Origin: an unicellular cyanobacterium SU2
Lineage (GTDB): Bacteria > Cyanobacteriota > Cyanobacteriia > Cyanobacteriales > Microcystaceae
DNA: 42,129 nt
Direction of reading: 5' to 3'
Assembly: GCA_002110465.1 (NCBI GenBank)
Contig: NEED01000072.1
Location: 1 to 42,129, forward strand
Shown here: in pieces, positions 17,766-25,839 of the stretch
Position numbering within the stretch: the stretch's first letter is position 1
Layout of the letters: the number at the start of each line of letters is the position of its first letter
Made by a program: the position numbers and the translations under genes
Notes under the pieces: generated by a model
The model's database searches: none
Told to the model about the DNA's origin: nothing
What the model saw: only the letters and a program-made list of their open reading frames with translations

Positions 17766-18059
17766 ATGTCCATTTATGTAGGCAACCTTTCTTACGATGT
17801 TACAGAAGATGATCTCAATTCAGTGTTCGCTGAATATGGGTCAGTCAAACGAGTATATGTCCCCACTGACCGCGAAACAGGTCGGATGCGTGGCTTTGCT
17901 TTTGTTGAAATGAACTCTGTTGCGGAAGAAGACAAAGCGATCGAGACTCTTGATGGAGCCGAGTGGATGGGGCGTACCCTCAAAGTTAATAAAGCCAGAG
18001 AGCGTGAACAACGAGGTGGTGGCGGTTATGGTGGTGGACGCGGACGTAACCGCTTCTAA
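17766..18059 (+). CDS. RRM-domain RNA-binding protein (Rbp family), 97 aa
   Basis: Single RNA-recognition-motif protein with a short Gly/Arg tail, typical of the cyanobacterial Rbp proteins, several of which are induced by cold or direct mRNA location. RNP2 I-Y-V-G-N-L is at residues 3-8 and RNP1 R-G-F-A-F-V-E-M at 42-49, both with their RNA-stacking aromatics (Tyr4, Phe43, Phe45 region). The tail from about 82 is R/G-rich (G-G-G-G-Y-G-G-G-R-G-R), like RbpA-type members and unlike the tail-less Rbp3 type. Strong terminator at 18090-18118; monocistronic. Confidence 0.95.
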   Translation: MSIYVGNLSYDVTEDDLNSVFAEYGSVKRVYVPTDRETGRMRGFAFVEMNSVAEEDKAIETLDGAEWMGRTLKVNKAREREQRGGGGYGGGRGRNRF

Positions 18060-18089
18060 ATTCATTCACCTAATGCTTCCAATCATTAG

Positions 18090-18118
18090 CCACACTTGAA
18101 AGCAGTGTGGTGTTTTTT
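18090..18118 (+). terminator. Rho-independent terminator of the RRM gene
   Basis: CCACACT (18090-18096), a 7-base loop, AGTGTGG (18104-18110), then TGTTTTTT. A perfect 7-bp stem with a T-run, 31 bases after the stop. Confidence 0.85.
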
Positions 18119-18337
18119 GCAGGTTGGCATTTTTTCTGATAAATCGAATTATATAGTTTTTTTTTGTAGAGATGTTGCCCTCAACGTCTCTATTCTCAGT
18201 TTTAGGGTTCATTGACTTAATTTTTTTATTCGATCCACAAACTTGTAATTTTTTGTGTGTTTTTTTACATTTATTTATATAAAATTTTGTTAAGATATAT
18301 TCAAAGAATTAGGTAGTGTGAAGTAAGAATAAGAAAA

Positions 18338-18790
18338 ATGGGATTAGTTAGCAGAATTTCGACGAGAAAACTGGAATCAATTCAAGGGGGAATGTCACAA
18401 TTTTATACCCCTCAAACAAGTGATGAGACCATGCTAGTGCAAATTCCTGCGGGAAATATAGATGAGATTTTTGTCCATCATTTTCAGACCGATCAATTAT
18501 TAGTTGTTAGGGGAAGTTTTGTTCTAGTTGCTTTACAAAATGGTCACTATGAATACATCTTTTTAAGCGAAGATAACCCTCAAGTATTAACCATTCCTCC
18601 TGGAATTCCCCACGGTGCGATTAACTTAAGTTCTCAACCTTGTTTGCTAGTAAATGCAGTTTTACGTCATGGAGAGTCTCATCCTTTAGATTATAGACCG
18701 ATGAAACCACCTTTTGCTTATGACTTGGAGAAAGTCGAAGATATTTTAGCTCAGAAAACAGTTAAAACCCCAGCATTGAGTCATCATTAA
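18338..18790 (+). CDS. Cupin / dTDP-4-dehydrorhamnose 3,5-epimerase-related protein, 150 aa
   Basis: Single-domain beta-barrel protein. Visible cupin features are H-H-F-Q-T-D-Q-L-L-V-V-R-G (about 46-58), corresponding to the first motif, and I-P-P-G-I-P-H-G (about 87-94), corresponding to the second motif with its His. The pattern is nearest to cyanobacterial cupins annotated as dTDP-4-dehydrorhamnose epimerase-related, but the catalytic His/Tyr set of RmlC cannot be confirmed, so enzymatic activity is uncertain. The start ATG is preceded by a very AT-rich stretch. It stands alone between the RRM gene and a transferase gene. Confidence 0.7.
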   Translation: MGLVSRISTRKLESIQGGMSQFYTPQTSDETMLVQIPAGNIDEIFVHHFQTDQLLVVRGSFVLVALQNGHYEYIFLSEDNPQVLTIPPGIPHGAINLSSQPCLLVNAVLRHGESHPLDYRPMKPPFAYDLEKVEDILAQKTVKTPALSHH

Positions 18791-18937
18791 TGCTCAATTT
18801 TTTAATGCTTGTTTAGATAACAATTATCCATCATTAATTACTTAATCAGTTGATGATACAGAGGATAGGTTTAAGATTAAAATAATTCCTATCCTCTATT
18901 ATATTAAGGTTGAATTTGTTGATAATGAGTTAGTAAA

Positions 18938-19552
18938 ATGACCAATAAAAACTACTACCGCTTAATTATTTTTACTCGTTATCCTGAACCTGGAAAAACC
19001 AAAACCCGTCTCATTCCCGCTTTAGGTGCAGAAGGTGCAGCAGAGTTACAGCGTCAACTTACAGAACACACAGTCATAGAAGCAAGAAAGTTACTGAAAG
19101 AAATTTCTATCGCCATATACTATACAGGAAGTCCTCAAAAAGTTATGGAGAGTTGGTTGGGGAATGACTTAAATTATTTTCCTCAAAGTAGTGGAGATTT
19201 AGGAAATCGAATGAAGTCTGCTTTTACAGAGTCTTTTGAGTTAGAATTTTCTAGAGTGGTTATTATTGGAATTGATTGTCCTGATCTGAATATAGAAATA
19301 ATTAGAAAGGGGTTTGAGTCGTTAGATAAAAATGATTTAGTGTTAGGAGAAGCGTCCGACGGTGGTTACTATTTAATCGGGCTAGAAAAAGTTATTCCTG
19401 AGTTATTTCAAAATATTTCTTGGGGAACCAATGAAGTGTTATCTAAAACAAAAATTATTGCTCAACAACTGAAATTAAATACTGTTATTCTTCCTGTTTT
19501 ATCCGATATAGATCGCCCTGAAGATTTGTCAATTTGGAGAAAAGATCCCTGA
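18938..19552 (+). CDS. TIGR04282 family transferase (DUF2064), 204 aa
   Basis: GT-A-fold sugar or nucleotidyl transferase-like protein of the family named for arsenosugar biosynthesis or selenodomain-associated transferases. The N-terminal signature F-T-R-Y-P-E-P-G-K-T-K-T-R-L-I-P (about 11-26) is the nucleotide-binding loop, and I-G-I-D-C-P-D (about 107-113) carries the metal-binding Asp pair. E-A-S-D-G-G-Y-Y-L-I-G-L (about 132-143) and the C-terminal L-P-V-L-S-D-I-D-R-P-E-D (about 187-198) are also typical. Full length. No arsenosugar or rSAM partner genes adjoin, so the substrate is open. Confidence 0.88.
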   Translation: MTNKNYYRLIIFTRYPEPGKTKTRLIPALGAEGAAELQRQLTEHTVIEARKLLKEISIAIYYTGSPQKVMESWLGNDLNYFPQSSGDLGNRMKSAFTESFELEFSRVVIIGIDCPDLNIEIIRKGFESLDKNDLVLGEASDGGYYLIGLEKVIPELFQNISWGTNEVLSKTKIIAQQLKLNTVILPVLSDIDRPEDLSIWRKDP

Positions 19553-19661
19553 AAATCATTATATTAGAGTAATCCCGCATGATTCATCCTCTAACGAGAG
19601 CCACCCTTTTCTGGTTAATACTTCGGGCGATTTTCATAGTTTTGGAACTGTTGAAGGTAGA

Positions 19662-19689
19662 TTGTAACATTACCGAACTGACATATTAT
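19662..19689 (+). promoter_or_regulatory. Putative promoter of the coupled unknown gene pair
   Basis: TTGTAA (19662-19667), 16-base spacer, TATTAT (19684-19689), about 90 bases before the ATG at 19778. A second weaker set lies nearer the start (TTAAGC, 17 bases, TAAACT). Sequence match only. Confidence 0.3.
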
Positions 19690-19777
19690 GTTAAGATTAT
19701 AAGTTGAAAGTTAAAAACCTAAGGTATTTTAAGCGATAATCTAAAGTAGTGTAAACTAGACAAAAAAATTTATCGTT

Positions 19778-20113
19778 ATGGTCTCTCTTCTTAAACGCTT
19801 TACACGACCACGTGATGGCTCTAATCATCCAAAAACATCCCTCTATGATAAGCCAATCAACACCCAGGGGATGAAAGATCTCTCCATGTATTTAACTCAA
19901 GCCATAAAAAATGGTGATAAATTTTATGTTCAAAAAGAAAAACAGGAATTGAAGTCCCTGAACATCAGTCCTAGCAGGATTGATCTAAGACTGGTTCAAT
20001 ATTTATTAGAACTTGAAGACAGTGGAGCTAAAATTTACGTCAAGAAGCCGGGTTTATCTGAACTTTGGAAAGTTTCTTTTCGGAAATGGTTTAGGTTAAG
20101 TAGATCTGCATGA
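19778..20113 (+). CDS. Unknown small basic protein, first gene of a coupled pair, 111 aa
   Basis: Not recognised. A 111-aa soluble basic protein with no signal peptide or membrane helix. The N-terminus is Arg/Lys-rich (L-L-K-R-F-T-R-P-R). A middle part (about 31-65) alternates helix-like and charged segments, and W-K-V-S-F-R-K-W-F-R-L-S-R-S at the end is strongly cationic and amphipathic, so the C-terminus might touch a membrane or nucleic acid. Its stop overlaps the start of the next gene as ATGA (20110-20113), so the two are translationally coupled and probably work together. Promoter candidates are listed upstream. Confidence 0.6.
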   Translation: MVSLLKRFTRPRDGSNHPKTSLYDKPINTQGMKDLSMYLTQAIKNGDKFYVQKEKQELKSLNISPSRIDLRLVQYLLELEDSGAKIYVKKPGLSELWKVSFRKWFRLSRSA

Positions 20114-20610
20114 CACTAGGAACTCCTGACCCTAATCAATCAGGAACTCCTGACCCTGATCAATCAGGAACTCCTGACCCTGATCAATCAGAAACTCCTG
20201 ACCCTAATCAATCAGACATTACCGCCTTTGAAGAGATTGAAGGTCAGATTATAAGACCTCTTAAAGAGAAAGAGAAAAAAGATTTAGATATTGGGCAACA
20301 ACGAGAAACTACCCGCTCATCTCTAGCTTTGTGGTTAATCAGGATTTTTGCAGGAACCTATGTGTTTTGCTTCATATTGATAACTATACTTACATTCCCC
20401 TGGGAAGAAAAGAACTCCCCGAATGTTAGTGAAGTGGATGACAAACTGGAAAATATAAAAAAAGAAAAGAGGCAGGAAAGGTATACCTACTCAAAAGACA
20501 TGATCACGATTTTACTTACAACTCAAACAGGGATAATTGGAACAGCTTTAGGTTTTTACTTTGGTAGCAAAGAAGATAATAAAAAGGAAAATAAGAACAA
20601 TAATAATTAA
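20110..20610 (+). CDS. Unknown two-TM membrane protein with octapeptide repeats, 166 aa
   Basis: Not recognised as a named family. Residues 4-35 are four copies of G/E-T-P-D-P-N/D-Q-S, a proline-rich flexible spacer. Residues 36-70 are charged and soluble. Transmembrane helix 1 is about 72-95, then a charged linker (96-129), then helix 2 about 130-152, ending G-F-Y-F-G-S before a K/N/E-rich tail. The G-T-A-L-G-F-Y-F-G ending resembles the second helix of various small two-helix modules fused to signalling or effector domains. Start overlaps the upstream stop (ATGA). The nearby AKR gene is convergent. Confidence 0.65.
   Translation: MTLGTPDPNQSGTPDPDQSGTPDPDQSETPDPNQSDITAFEEIEGQIIRPLKEKEKKDLDIGQQRETTRSSLALWLIRIFAGTYVFCFILITILTFPWEEKNSPNVSEVDDKLENIKKEKRQERYTYSKDMITILLTTQTGIIGTALGFYFGSKEDNKKENKNNNN
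20118..20213. repeat. In-frame 24-bp tandem repeat, four copies
   Basis: Units at 20118-20141, 20142-20165, 20166-20189 and 20190-20213 differ at only a few positions (AAT versus GAT, GGA versus GAA), so the array is young. Each unit encodes one octapeptide. CCTGAT-CA-ATCAGG at unit junctions is a small palindrome that may promote slippage. Confidence 0.92.
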
Positions 20611-20617
20611 AGGGGAA

Positions 20618-21748
20618 TCATTCCCACAAACGCCGACGAGGAGAACCATTAAGTCGTTGATGGGTATCTTTTAACAATCTAGGAATGTCTAATTGTTCAG
20701 GACAACGGGGAAGACACTCACCGCATTGCGTACAGTGATTACCTTTGTTTCCTGGGAACCAATGACCCGCATTTTCAAACATCCGATAACGGTATTGACC
20801 AAAATCAGTCATATTATAGGCGACGGCTAAATTGCGTAACCGTAAGACTTCAGGAATATTAATTATTTCAGGACAGGGAAGACATTGATAACATTGGCTA
20901 CAGCGATCGCTTCCTAAAGTCGTTTCTATGTGGGTTTCTAAGCGTTGGAAGACCTGTATTTCCTCTGGAATAAGGGGGAAGTCATGATCTCCTAACCCTA
21001 AAGGATAGGCTAATTCTTCGGGGGTTGCTGCCCCCACACTCAAAGTGGTTATACGGCGATCGCTCAACAAAAATCGATAGGTTAATTCCAAGGGAGAAAA
21101 CGGCTTACACAGCGTTTTTAAGGAGACTGGTGGCGTATAAAGACGACCTCCTTTATCCCCTGGAGAAATAATAAATATTCCCAGATCTTTCTGAGATGCT
21201 AGGGCGATCGCTGGGGCATTACGTTGGAAAAAATAATAATAATGAAGATTAACAAATTCAAATAAATCTGTTTTAATCGTTTCTAAAATTAAGTCTAAAG
21301 TGCCGTGGCTTGAAAACCCGAGATGACGAACTCTTCCATCGTCTAACGCTTCTTGTAAGCTTATCCAACATCCATTAGATTGAGTAAGCCAACGAAAATG
21401 ATCCCAGGTATTAATTCCATGAATGGCTAAACAGTCGAGGTAGTCCACTTGTAGACGTTGTAGACAGCCATTAAGCCATTGGCGCATTTGATCGGGGTCA
21501 GGAGTAGGCGGTAACTTCGTTGTAATATAAAGTTTCTCTCGTAAAATGGAGGATTGCTGACCGAGAAATTGACCTAAATAACCTTCACTGTTCCCGTAAC
21601 CTTTTGCCGTTTCGAGATGATTAATTCCCAAAGCGATCGCTTGTTCAATGGTTTGTCTAAAGATGGTTTCAGAAGACAAACAGCGCATGGTTCCTAGGGA
21701 AAAAATGGAGAGAAATAAATTAGTTTTACCGAAACGTCGATAGCGCAT
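20618..21748 (-). CDS. Aldo/keto reductase with C-terminal 4Fe-4S ferredoxin-like domain, 376 aa
   Basis: NAD(P)H-type AKR barrel fused to a dicluster ferredoxin-like tail. Tetrad positions are E46 (in H-L-E-T-A, where most AKRs have Asp), Y51, K78 and H110 in L-A-I-H-G. Cys set one is C-S-Q-C-Y-Q-C-L-P-C-P (spacings 2,2,2) and set two C-T-Q-C-G-E-C-L-P-R-C-P (spacings 2,2,3). Such AKR-ferredoxin fusions are widespread in cyanobacteria and archaea; substrate and electron partner are unknown. It ends 8 bases from the convergent unknown membrane gene with no visible terminator between. Confidence 0.9.
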   Translation of the reverse strand: MRYRRFGKTNLFLSIFSLGTMRCLSSETIFRQTIEQAIALGINHLETAKGYGNSEGYLGQFLGQQSSILREKLYITTKLPPTPDPDQMRQWLNGCLQRLQVDYLDCLAIHGINTWDHFRWLTQSNGCWISLQEALDDGRVRHLGFSSHGTLDLILETIKTDLFEFVNLHYYYFFQRNAPAIALASQKDLGIFIISPGDKGGRLYTPPVSLKTLCKPFSPLELTYRFLLSDRRITTLSVGAATPEELAYPLGLGDHDFPLIPEEIQVFQRLETHIETTLGSDRCSQCYQCLPCPEIINIPEVLRLRNLAVAYNMTDFGQYRYRMFENAGHWFPGNKGNHCTQCGECLPRCPEQLDIPRLLKDTHQRLNGSPRRRLWE

Positions 21749-21802
21749 AACATCGCTTTAGTAAAAAGCACCAAGCCAAGAATAAGTATCATAAACAATT
21801 AT

Positions 21803-22324
21803 CTATTGTTGCTCATGCTCATTATTATCTTCGGGAACCTCCCCCCGTCGTTGAATCAGATCCTCTGGGCGCAATTTTTCGACGAACTCACGAAAAGCGC
21901 GGCGTTCTTCCTCATCCGCATCCCGATCAACCGGAATCGACGCATCAGCGATCACCTCTTCCATTACCCAGATAGGACTCCCTGTCCGTAAGGCAATGGA
22001 AATGGCATCTGAGGGACGACAATCAATTTCTTTTTTCGTATCTCCTTGGCGTAGGCAAAGTACGGCGTAAAAGGTATTATCTTGGAGAGAATGAATAATA
22101 ATACGGTCTAATTCCATTCCCCATGCTTGAAATAGATTGACAATCAAATCATGGGTTAAAGGACGAGGGGGGATCTGGTTTTCTAAAGCCCCAATAATCG
22201 ATTTTGCCTGATCTTGCCCAATAAAAATCGGAAGGGCGCGACGTTCAGATCCGTCTTTGAGTAGCACAATAGGACTTCGGGTGACGGCATCTAAAGCGAT
22301 TCCAGCAACATTCATTTCAATCAT
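21803..22324 (-). CDS. DUF151 bifunctional nuclease-domain protein, 173 aa
   Basis: Member of the BFN/DUF151 family, whose plant members show DNase and RNase activity. The core runs from M-N-V-A-G-I-A-L-D (about 4-12) through L-P-I-F-I-G-Q-D-Q-A-K-S-I (about 31-43), P-R-P-L-T-H-D-L (about 53-60) and the C-R-P-S-D-A-I-S-I-A-L-R (about 102-113) signature. The C-terminus holds an acidic linker (D-R-D-A-D-E-E-E-R) as in UVR-like extensions. Cytoplasmic, no signal peptide. Divergent from gloA and upstream of the AKR gene by 54 bases, so the two may be cotranscribed. Confidence 0.93.
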   Translation of the reverse strand: MIEMNVAGIALDAVTRSPIVLLKDGSERRALPIFIGQDQAKSIIGALENQIPPRPLTHDLIVNLFQAWGMELDRIIIHSLQDNTFYAVLCLRQGDTKKEIDCRPSDAISIALRTGSPIWVMEEVIADASIPVDRDADEEERRAFREFVEKLRPEDLIQRRGEVPEDNNEHEQQ

Positions 22325-22544
22325 TTGCCGATCCTCTTTAATATAGTTGAACTTGCAATATTTTCCCTATGTTATTCAACTTTAGAGAAAACCAGATTCT
22401 TTGAGTCAAGCTACTTACATATTGTATCCCGTAACCGATAGAACATTTGACCGGTGGTATCACCGAGGTTTTCTTGTTAGTCGATTGTTATCTCACAGTA
22501 AGATAGAAACGAGGACACATCAAACAAAGGAGTATCAATTACCC

Positions 22545-22976
22545 ATGCGGATGTTACACACCATGCTACGGGTTAATAACCTAGACGAATCCCTCAAGTT
22601 TTATTGCGATGTTTTAGGGATGAAATTACTACGCCAGAAGGATTATCCAGGGGGTGAATTTACCTTAGCCTTTGTCGGGTATGGAGATGAGTCCGACACA
22701 ACAGTCATTGAATTAACCTACAATTGGGGTGTGGATTCCTACGAGATCGGAAATGCCTATGGACACATTGCTTTAGGCGTAGATGATATTTATCAAACCT
22801 GTGAGAAAATTCGGGAACTTGGGGGGAAGATTACCCGTGAACCTGGACCGATGAAACATGGTTCAACGGTTATTGCTTTTGTCGATGATCCTAATGGTTA
22901 TAAAATCGAATTAATTCAATTAAGTTCCCACAGTTCCACTCAAAAAGAAACTGCTGTCGCAGGGGCTAATGCTTAA
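22545..22976 (+). CDS. gloA: Lactoylglutathione lyase (glyoxalase I) GloA, 143 aa
   Basis: Converts the methylglyoxal-glutathione hemithioacetal to S-lactoylglutathione. Metal ligands are H5 (M-L-H-T-M-L-R-V), the Glu of V-I-E-L-T-Y-N-W, the His of Y-G-H-I-A-L-G and the Glu of Y-K-I-E-L-I-Q-L. Substrate-loop residues G-M-K-L-L-R are at the usual place. The frame is open 48 codons upstream to a TTG at 22401, but the ATG at 22545 matches family starts and has AAAGGAG about 12 bases upstream. A CGGTG-GTAT-CACCG hairpin (22452-22465) lies in the leader; a terminator follows at 23008-23038. Confidence 0.96.
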   Translation: MRMLHTMLRVNNLDESLKFYCDVLGMKLLRQKDYPGGEFTLAFVGYGDESDTTVIELTYNWGVDSYEIGNAYGHIALGVDDIYQTCEKIRELGGKITREPGPMKHGSTVIAFVDDPNGYKIELIQLSSHSSTQKETAVAGANA

Positions 22977-23007
22977 TAGCAATCGATAACTTATCTTTAG
23001 TTTTTTG

Positions 23008-23038
23008 AGTAAGGTGGGCATTGTCCACCCTACTTTTT
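23008..23038 (+). terminator. Terminator of gloA, built from a dispersed GTAGGGTGG-type palindrome
   Basis: AGTA-A-GGTGGGC (23008-23019) pairs with GTCCACC-C-TACT (23023-23034) with one A/C mismatch and one wobble, followed by TTTT. It overlaps the stop codon of the convergent minus-strand gene. The minus strand has no T-run after it. Confidence 0.75.
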
Positions 23039-23503
23039 ATCAGGTAGGGGTGTTCCTAAGATTCCTTCTTGTTCAGACACTCTTTCAATTTTAAAGTCTT
23101 CAATATTATCTTCAAAGCGACTGAAAATAATTCTAATTTCATCGTAAGTAACGGCAATAGATGTTCCCCCTGATTGAGAACATTTAACCCGCATTAGACT
23201 TAAAAACCCGCCTGATTCTTGATTCAAATAAAAGGTTCGGGTACAAGTAGGATTGACAAACCCTTCAATCGCTAATTGATTTAACGCGGCAATTCCTAAG
23301 GGACTATTTAGGATATATTGCCACGTTTGTTCTTCCTCCTCATCCGTCATTAAACGCCAGGAACTGGCATTAATCTGCTTATTATTCCCTAATAAAAAAG
23401 GTAAATTGTTCGCTTCTATTGGTCTTGGTAAAGCCCCTATTACGAATAATCCTGTTCCTAGAAAAAAAGACAAGATCTTAGCTTTTTGTAAACAATTAAA
23501 CAC
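23030..23503 (-). CDS. Unknown exported protein, 157 aa
   Basis: Not recognised. An N-terminal hydrophobic stretch after Lys residues (I-L-S-F-F-L-G-T-G-L-F-V-I-G-A-L) reads as a signal peptide or anchor, with possible cleavage at I-E-A before N-N. The mature part contains two cysteines (in P-T-C-T-R and V-K-C-S-Q) that could form a disulfide and an acidic C-terminal half. Start is uncertain: TTG at 23533 would overlap the upstream gene by 26 bases, whereas GTG at 23503 starts 4 bases after that gene's stop. I chose GTG. It is the last of a three-gene minus-strand cluster. Confidence 0.6.
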   Translation of the reverse strand: MFNCLQKAKILSFFLGTGLFVIGALPRPIEANNLPFLLGNNKQINASSWRLMTDEEEEQTWQYILNSPLGIAALNQLAIEGFVNPTCTRTFYLNQESGGFLSLMRVKCSQSGGTSIAVTYDEIRIIFSRFEDNIEDFKIERVSEQEGILGTPLPDKK

Positions 23504-23507
23504 TTGA

Positions 23508-23816
23508 TTATTGATTTCGTTGATATTCTTCAAGCAATTCGATGAGACTCGTCTGACATTGTATCGGTAACAATTCTAAGAGAGACACTTCTAGTTTTCC
23601 TCCTCCCAATGGAACCTTAATGCTACGAAGAATCGATAATATTTCATCTTCGCTTAATTCATCGTTTTCTATCAGAGGATAGACCTGTTCAGCTACTTTG
23701 GTATGAAGATGGGCTTCTGTTAAGTAGAGATGCCATTTAGCGACATCAATATAGATATTTTCGCCAATTTCAGCAGCAAGCGTTTCAATTTCTCGGGTTG
23801 TATTGGAGTTAGCCAT
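23508..23816 (-). CDS. DUF3181 family cyanobacterial protein, 102 aa
   Basis: Short soluble helical protein conserved in cyanobacteria, function unknown. It starts M-A-N-S-N-T-T-R-E-I-E-T-L-A-A-E-I-G, then D-V-A-K-W-H-L-Y-L-x-E-A-H-L-H-T (about 25-40) and V-P-L-G-G-G-K (about 69-75), which are the recognisable family segments. An upstream extension of 11 codons begins only with TTG (23849), so the ATG at 23816 is preferred. It overlaps the end of the 2TM gene by 8 bases and sits directly before the exported-protein gene, so the three are likely one operon. Confidence 0.82.
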   Translation of the reverse strand: MANSNTTREIETLAAEIGENIYIDVAKWHLYLTEAHLHTKVAEQVYPLIENDELSEDEILSILRSIKVPLGGGKLEVSLLELLPIQCQTSLIELLEEYQRNQ

Positions 23817-24060
23817 GAGATTTTTGGGAATAGTCTGCGATCGCCCCAATATAAATGAGATGACCTAGTAATATTATCGCCCAGATTCCAGTCAACCAAG
23901 TAATCCAAGTCCAGTCAGCTTGTTTAATATTGTGAACAAACCAGATACCGGAGTTAGAAGCCAGAAAAATTCCCACATGAACCGCAAAATTCATGCGATC
24001 ATCGAGACGACGGAATTCAGGATCAGCGCGATCGGGTTTACGAGGCCAACGAGGAGGCAT
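23809..24060 (-). CDS. 2TM-domain membrane protein, 83 aa
   Basis: Small membrane protein of the 2TM-domain type. After a basic N-terminus (P-P-R-W-P-R-K-P-D-R) come two hydrophobic helices, about 24-44 (with F-A-V-H-V-G-I-F-L-A-S-N) and 50-72 (W-T-W-I-T-W-L-T-G-I-W-A-I-I-L-L-G-H), joined by a short loop. In other proteins this module is fused to histidine kinases or stands alone. First gene of the overlapping three-gene cluster; two HIP1-like CGATCG sites lie within the coding region. Confidence 0.8.
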   Translation of the reverse strand: MPPRWPRKPDRADPEFRRLDDRMNFAVHVGIFLASNSGIWFVHNIKQADWTWITWLTGIWAIILLGHLIYIGAIADYSQKSHG

Positions 24061-24175
24061 AGAAAATAATTAAATGATTGGGTTATGATAATTAGTCTAC
24101 CAAAAATCCTGGGCTAAAGTTCTTCACCTTTAAGCTTTACTGTTTCCTCTGACTATTTTAGTCTGTTGTCATCTT

Positions 24176-24766
24176 TTAAACAGTCCCAATTCGCTGAAAA
24201 GGAAAGAACCTAAAAACTGCATGACCAATGACGTTTTTTTGCGGTAAAAATCCCCACACATGGGAATCATTACTATTATTTCGATTATCTCCCATGACAA
24301 ATAATTGACCATCAGGAATAGTAAGAGGTTTAAGATTATAGTGAGGAGATTCTAAGGTATAACCTTCTGATAAGGGTTGGTCATTAATATAGACCTTTCC
24401 ATCAACAACCGCGACTGTTTCCCCTCCTATTCCAATCACTCTTTTAATGAATGCTTGTTCTTTTTTATATCCCTGTAATCTTAATTGGATCGGAGGTTCA
24501 AATACTATTAAATCACCTCTTTGGGGAGAATGAAAATAATAAGATACCTTTTCTACTACTAAGCGATCGCCTTCTTCTAAGGTGGGTAACATTGACTCAG
24601 ACGGAATATAACGGGGTTCGGCAATAAAAGTCCGAATCACCAAGGCTAAAACTAAAGCAATAATAACGATTTGGAGGTTTTCCCAAATTCCTTTCCAGAC
24701 TTGATTTTTTGTCTCTTTTAACGGAGAAGAAGCGGAAAAATTTAATTTATTTTTGTCCAAAGTCAT
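24176..24766 (-). CDS. lepB: Signal peptidase I LepB, 196 aa
   Basis: Membrane-bound Ser/Lys peptidase that removes signal peptides from exported preproteins. One N-terminal transmembrane helix (about 31-48). Box B is P-S-E-S58-M with the nucleophile S58 before Met. Box D has the general base K108 in F-I-K-R-V-I-G with G-G-E-T-V after it. Box E is G-D-N-R-N-N-S-N-D-S-H near 158-168. Length fits the one-TM cyanobacterial or thylakoid type. It is 30 bases after mazG on the same strand, so cotranscription is likely. Cyanobacteria often carry two lepB genes; which one this is cannot be told. Confidence 0.96.
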   Translation of the reverse strand: MTLDKNKLNFSASSPLKETKNQVWKGIWENLQIVIIALVLALVIRTFIAEPRYIPSESMLPTLEEGDRLVVEKVSYYFHSPQRGDLIVFEPPIQLRLQGYKKEQAFIKRVIGIGGETVAVVDGKVYINDQPLSEGYTLESPHYNLKPLTIPDGQLFVMGDNRNNSNDSHVWGFLPQKNVIGHAVFRFFPFQRIGTV

Positions 24767-24796
24767 AAAAGTCTCAATAGTAGTTACAAAAATTAT

Positions 24797-25627
24797 CTAT
24801 TCTAAGAGTTTTTTCGCCTGTTGCCACAAGGTTTCTAACTCATTTAGAGTATAATCTGTTAGGGGGCGAGCGGCAAAAGTTTCCATTTTTGACAATCGTT
24901 GAATAAACCTTTCATTCGTTCCCTGTAATGCTGCTGATGGGTCTAATCCATACCATCGGGCAATATTAATTAACGTAAAAAGTAAGTCCCCTAATTCTGC
25001 TTCTTGATGGGCTTTATCTTCCGCTTCTAAAGCTTGTTTAAATTCACCTAATTCTTCAGTGAATTTTTCCCAAACACCGTCTACTGTTTCCCATTCAAAC
25101 CCAGCCGAGGCAGCTTTAACTGACATTTTACTACTCGCCATTAAAGGCGGTAAAGTCCTATGATAGCGGCTAAGTTTTCGACTCAATAATTGAGCGGTTT
25201 CTAGGGTTTCTCCCTTCTCTTGGGCTTTAATTTTTTCCCAATTTTGGTGAACTTCCTCTTGATTGGCAACCTCTACATCCCCAAAAACGTGAGGATGACG
25301 GCGGATTAGTTTTTCTGTAATCCCCTGGGCCACTTCTTTCAAGCTAAACTGTCCCTCATCACTAGCAATTTGCGCCTGTAATACTACTTGTAATAGTAAA
25401 TCTCCCAATTCCTCAGCAATGGCTTGAGGGTCTTCAGTTTTAATCGCATGAACCACTTCATAAGCTTCTTCAATCACATAAGGAATGAGAGTTTGGGGGG
25501 TTTGGGCAAGATCCCAGGGACACCCACCGTCAGGCGATCGCAGTTTAGCCACCACTTCAATCAGATGATTTAACGCTTCTAAGATGGCATCATACGTCTG
25601 ATTGGCAGCTTGTTGAGAGTTGGACAT
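24797..25627 (-). CDS. mazG: Nucleoside triphosphate pyrophosphohydrolase MazG, 276 aa
   Basis: House-cleaning enzyme that hydrolyses (d)NTPs to monophosphate and pyrophosphate. The first MazG domain has C-P-W-D (36-39) and the metal set E53-E54-x2-E57 with E73-x2-D76. The second domain has G-E-F-x-Q-A-L-E-A-E near 189-198 and E-L-G-D-L-L-F near 207-213, as in the full-length two-domain E. coli type. Length is normal. It appears to lead the mazG-lepB unit. The linked unknown 52-aa gene lies upstream on the same strand, 212 bases away. Confidence 0.95.
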   Translation of the reverse strand: MSNSQQAANQTYDAILEALNHLIEVVAKLRSPDGGCPWDLAQTPQTLIPYVIEEAYEVVHAIKTEDPQAIAEELGDLLLQVVLQAQIASDEGQFSLKEVAQGITEKLIRRHPHVFGDVEVANQEEVHQNWEKIKAQEKGETLETAQLLSRKLSRYHRTLPPLMASSKMSVKAASAGFEWETVDGVWEKFTEELGEFKQALEAEDKAHQEAELGDLLFTLINIARWYGLDPSAALQGTNERFIQRLSKMETFAARPLTDYTLNELETLWQQAKKLLE

Positions 25628-25839
25628 AAATGGTGGTGATAAGTAACCTCTTATCTATTCTTATCTTGATTTTTCCCTTTTGTAAATGTCGGGTGTCTCT
25701 AAAAAAGATTATAAACTCTCAAAAAACGGACGGTTTTTTTAGCTTTAACCATCCGCTTTAGTTCACTAATACAAAACCCTCAAAATCCTTGATAACTTAA
25801 ACTCCTAAAATAATTTTAAGTAACAATAATAATTGTTGC

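Noticed and set aside
20118-20213. CRISPR-like direct repeats
   Set aside because: The 24-bp units abut with no spacers and are in frame within a coding region.
22401-22544. 48-codon N-terminal extension of gloA
   Set aside because: TTG start, no similarity to GloA, and a good SD precedes the internal ATG at 22545.
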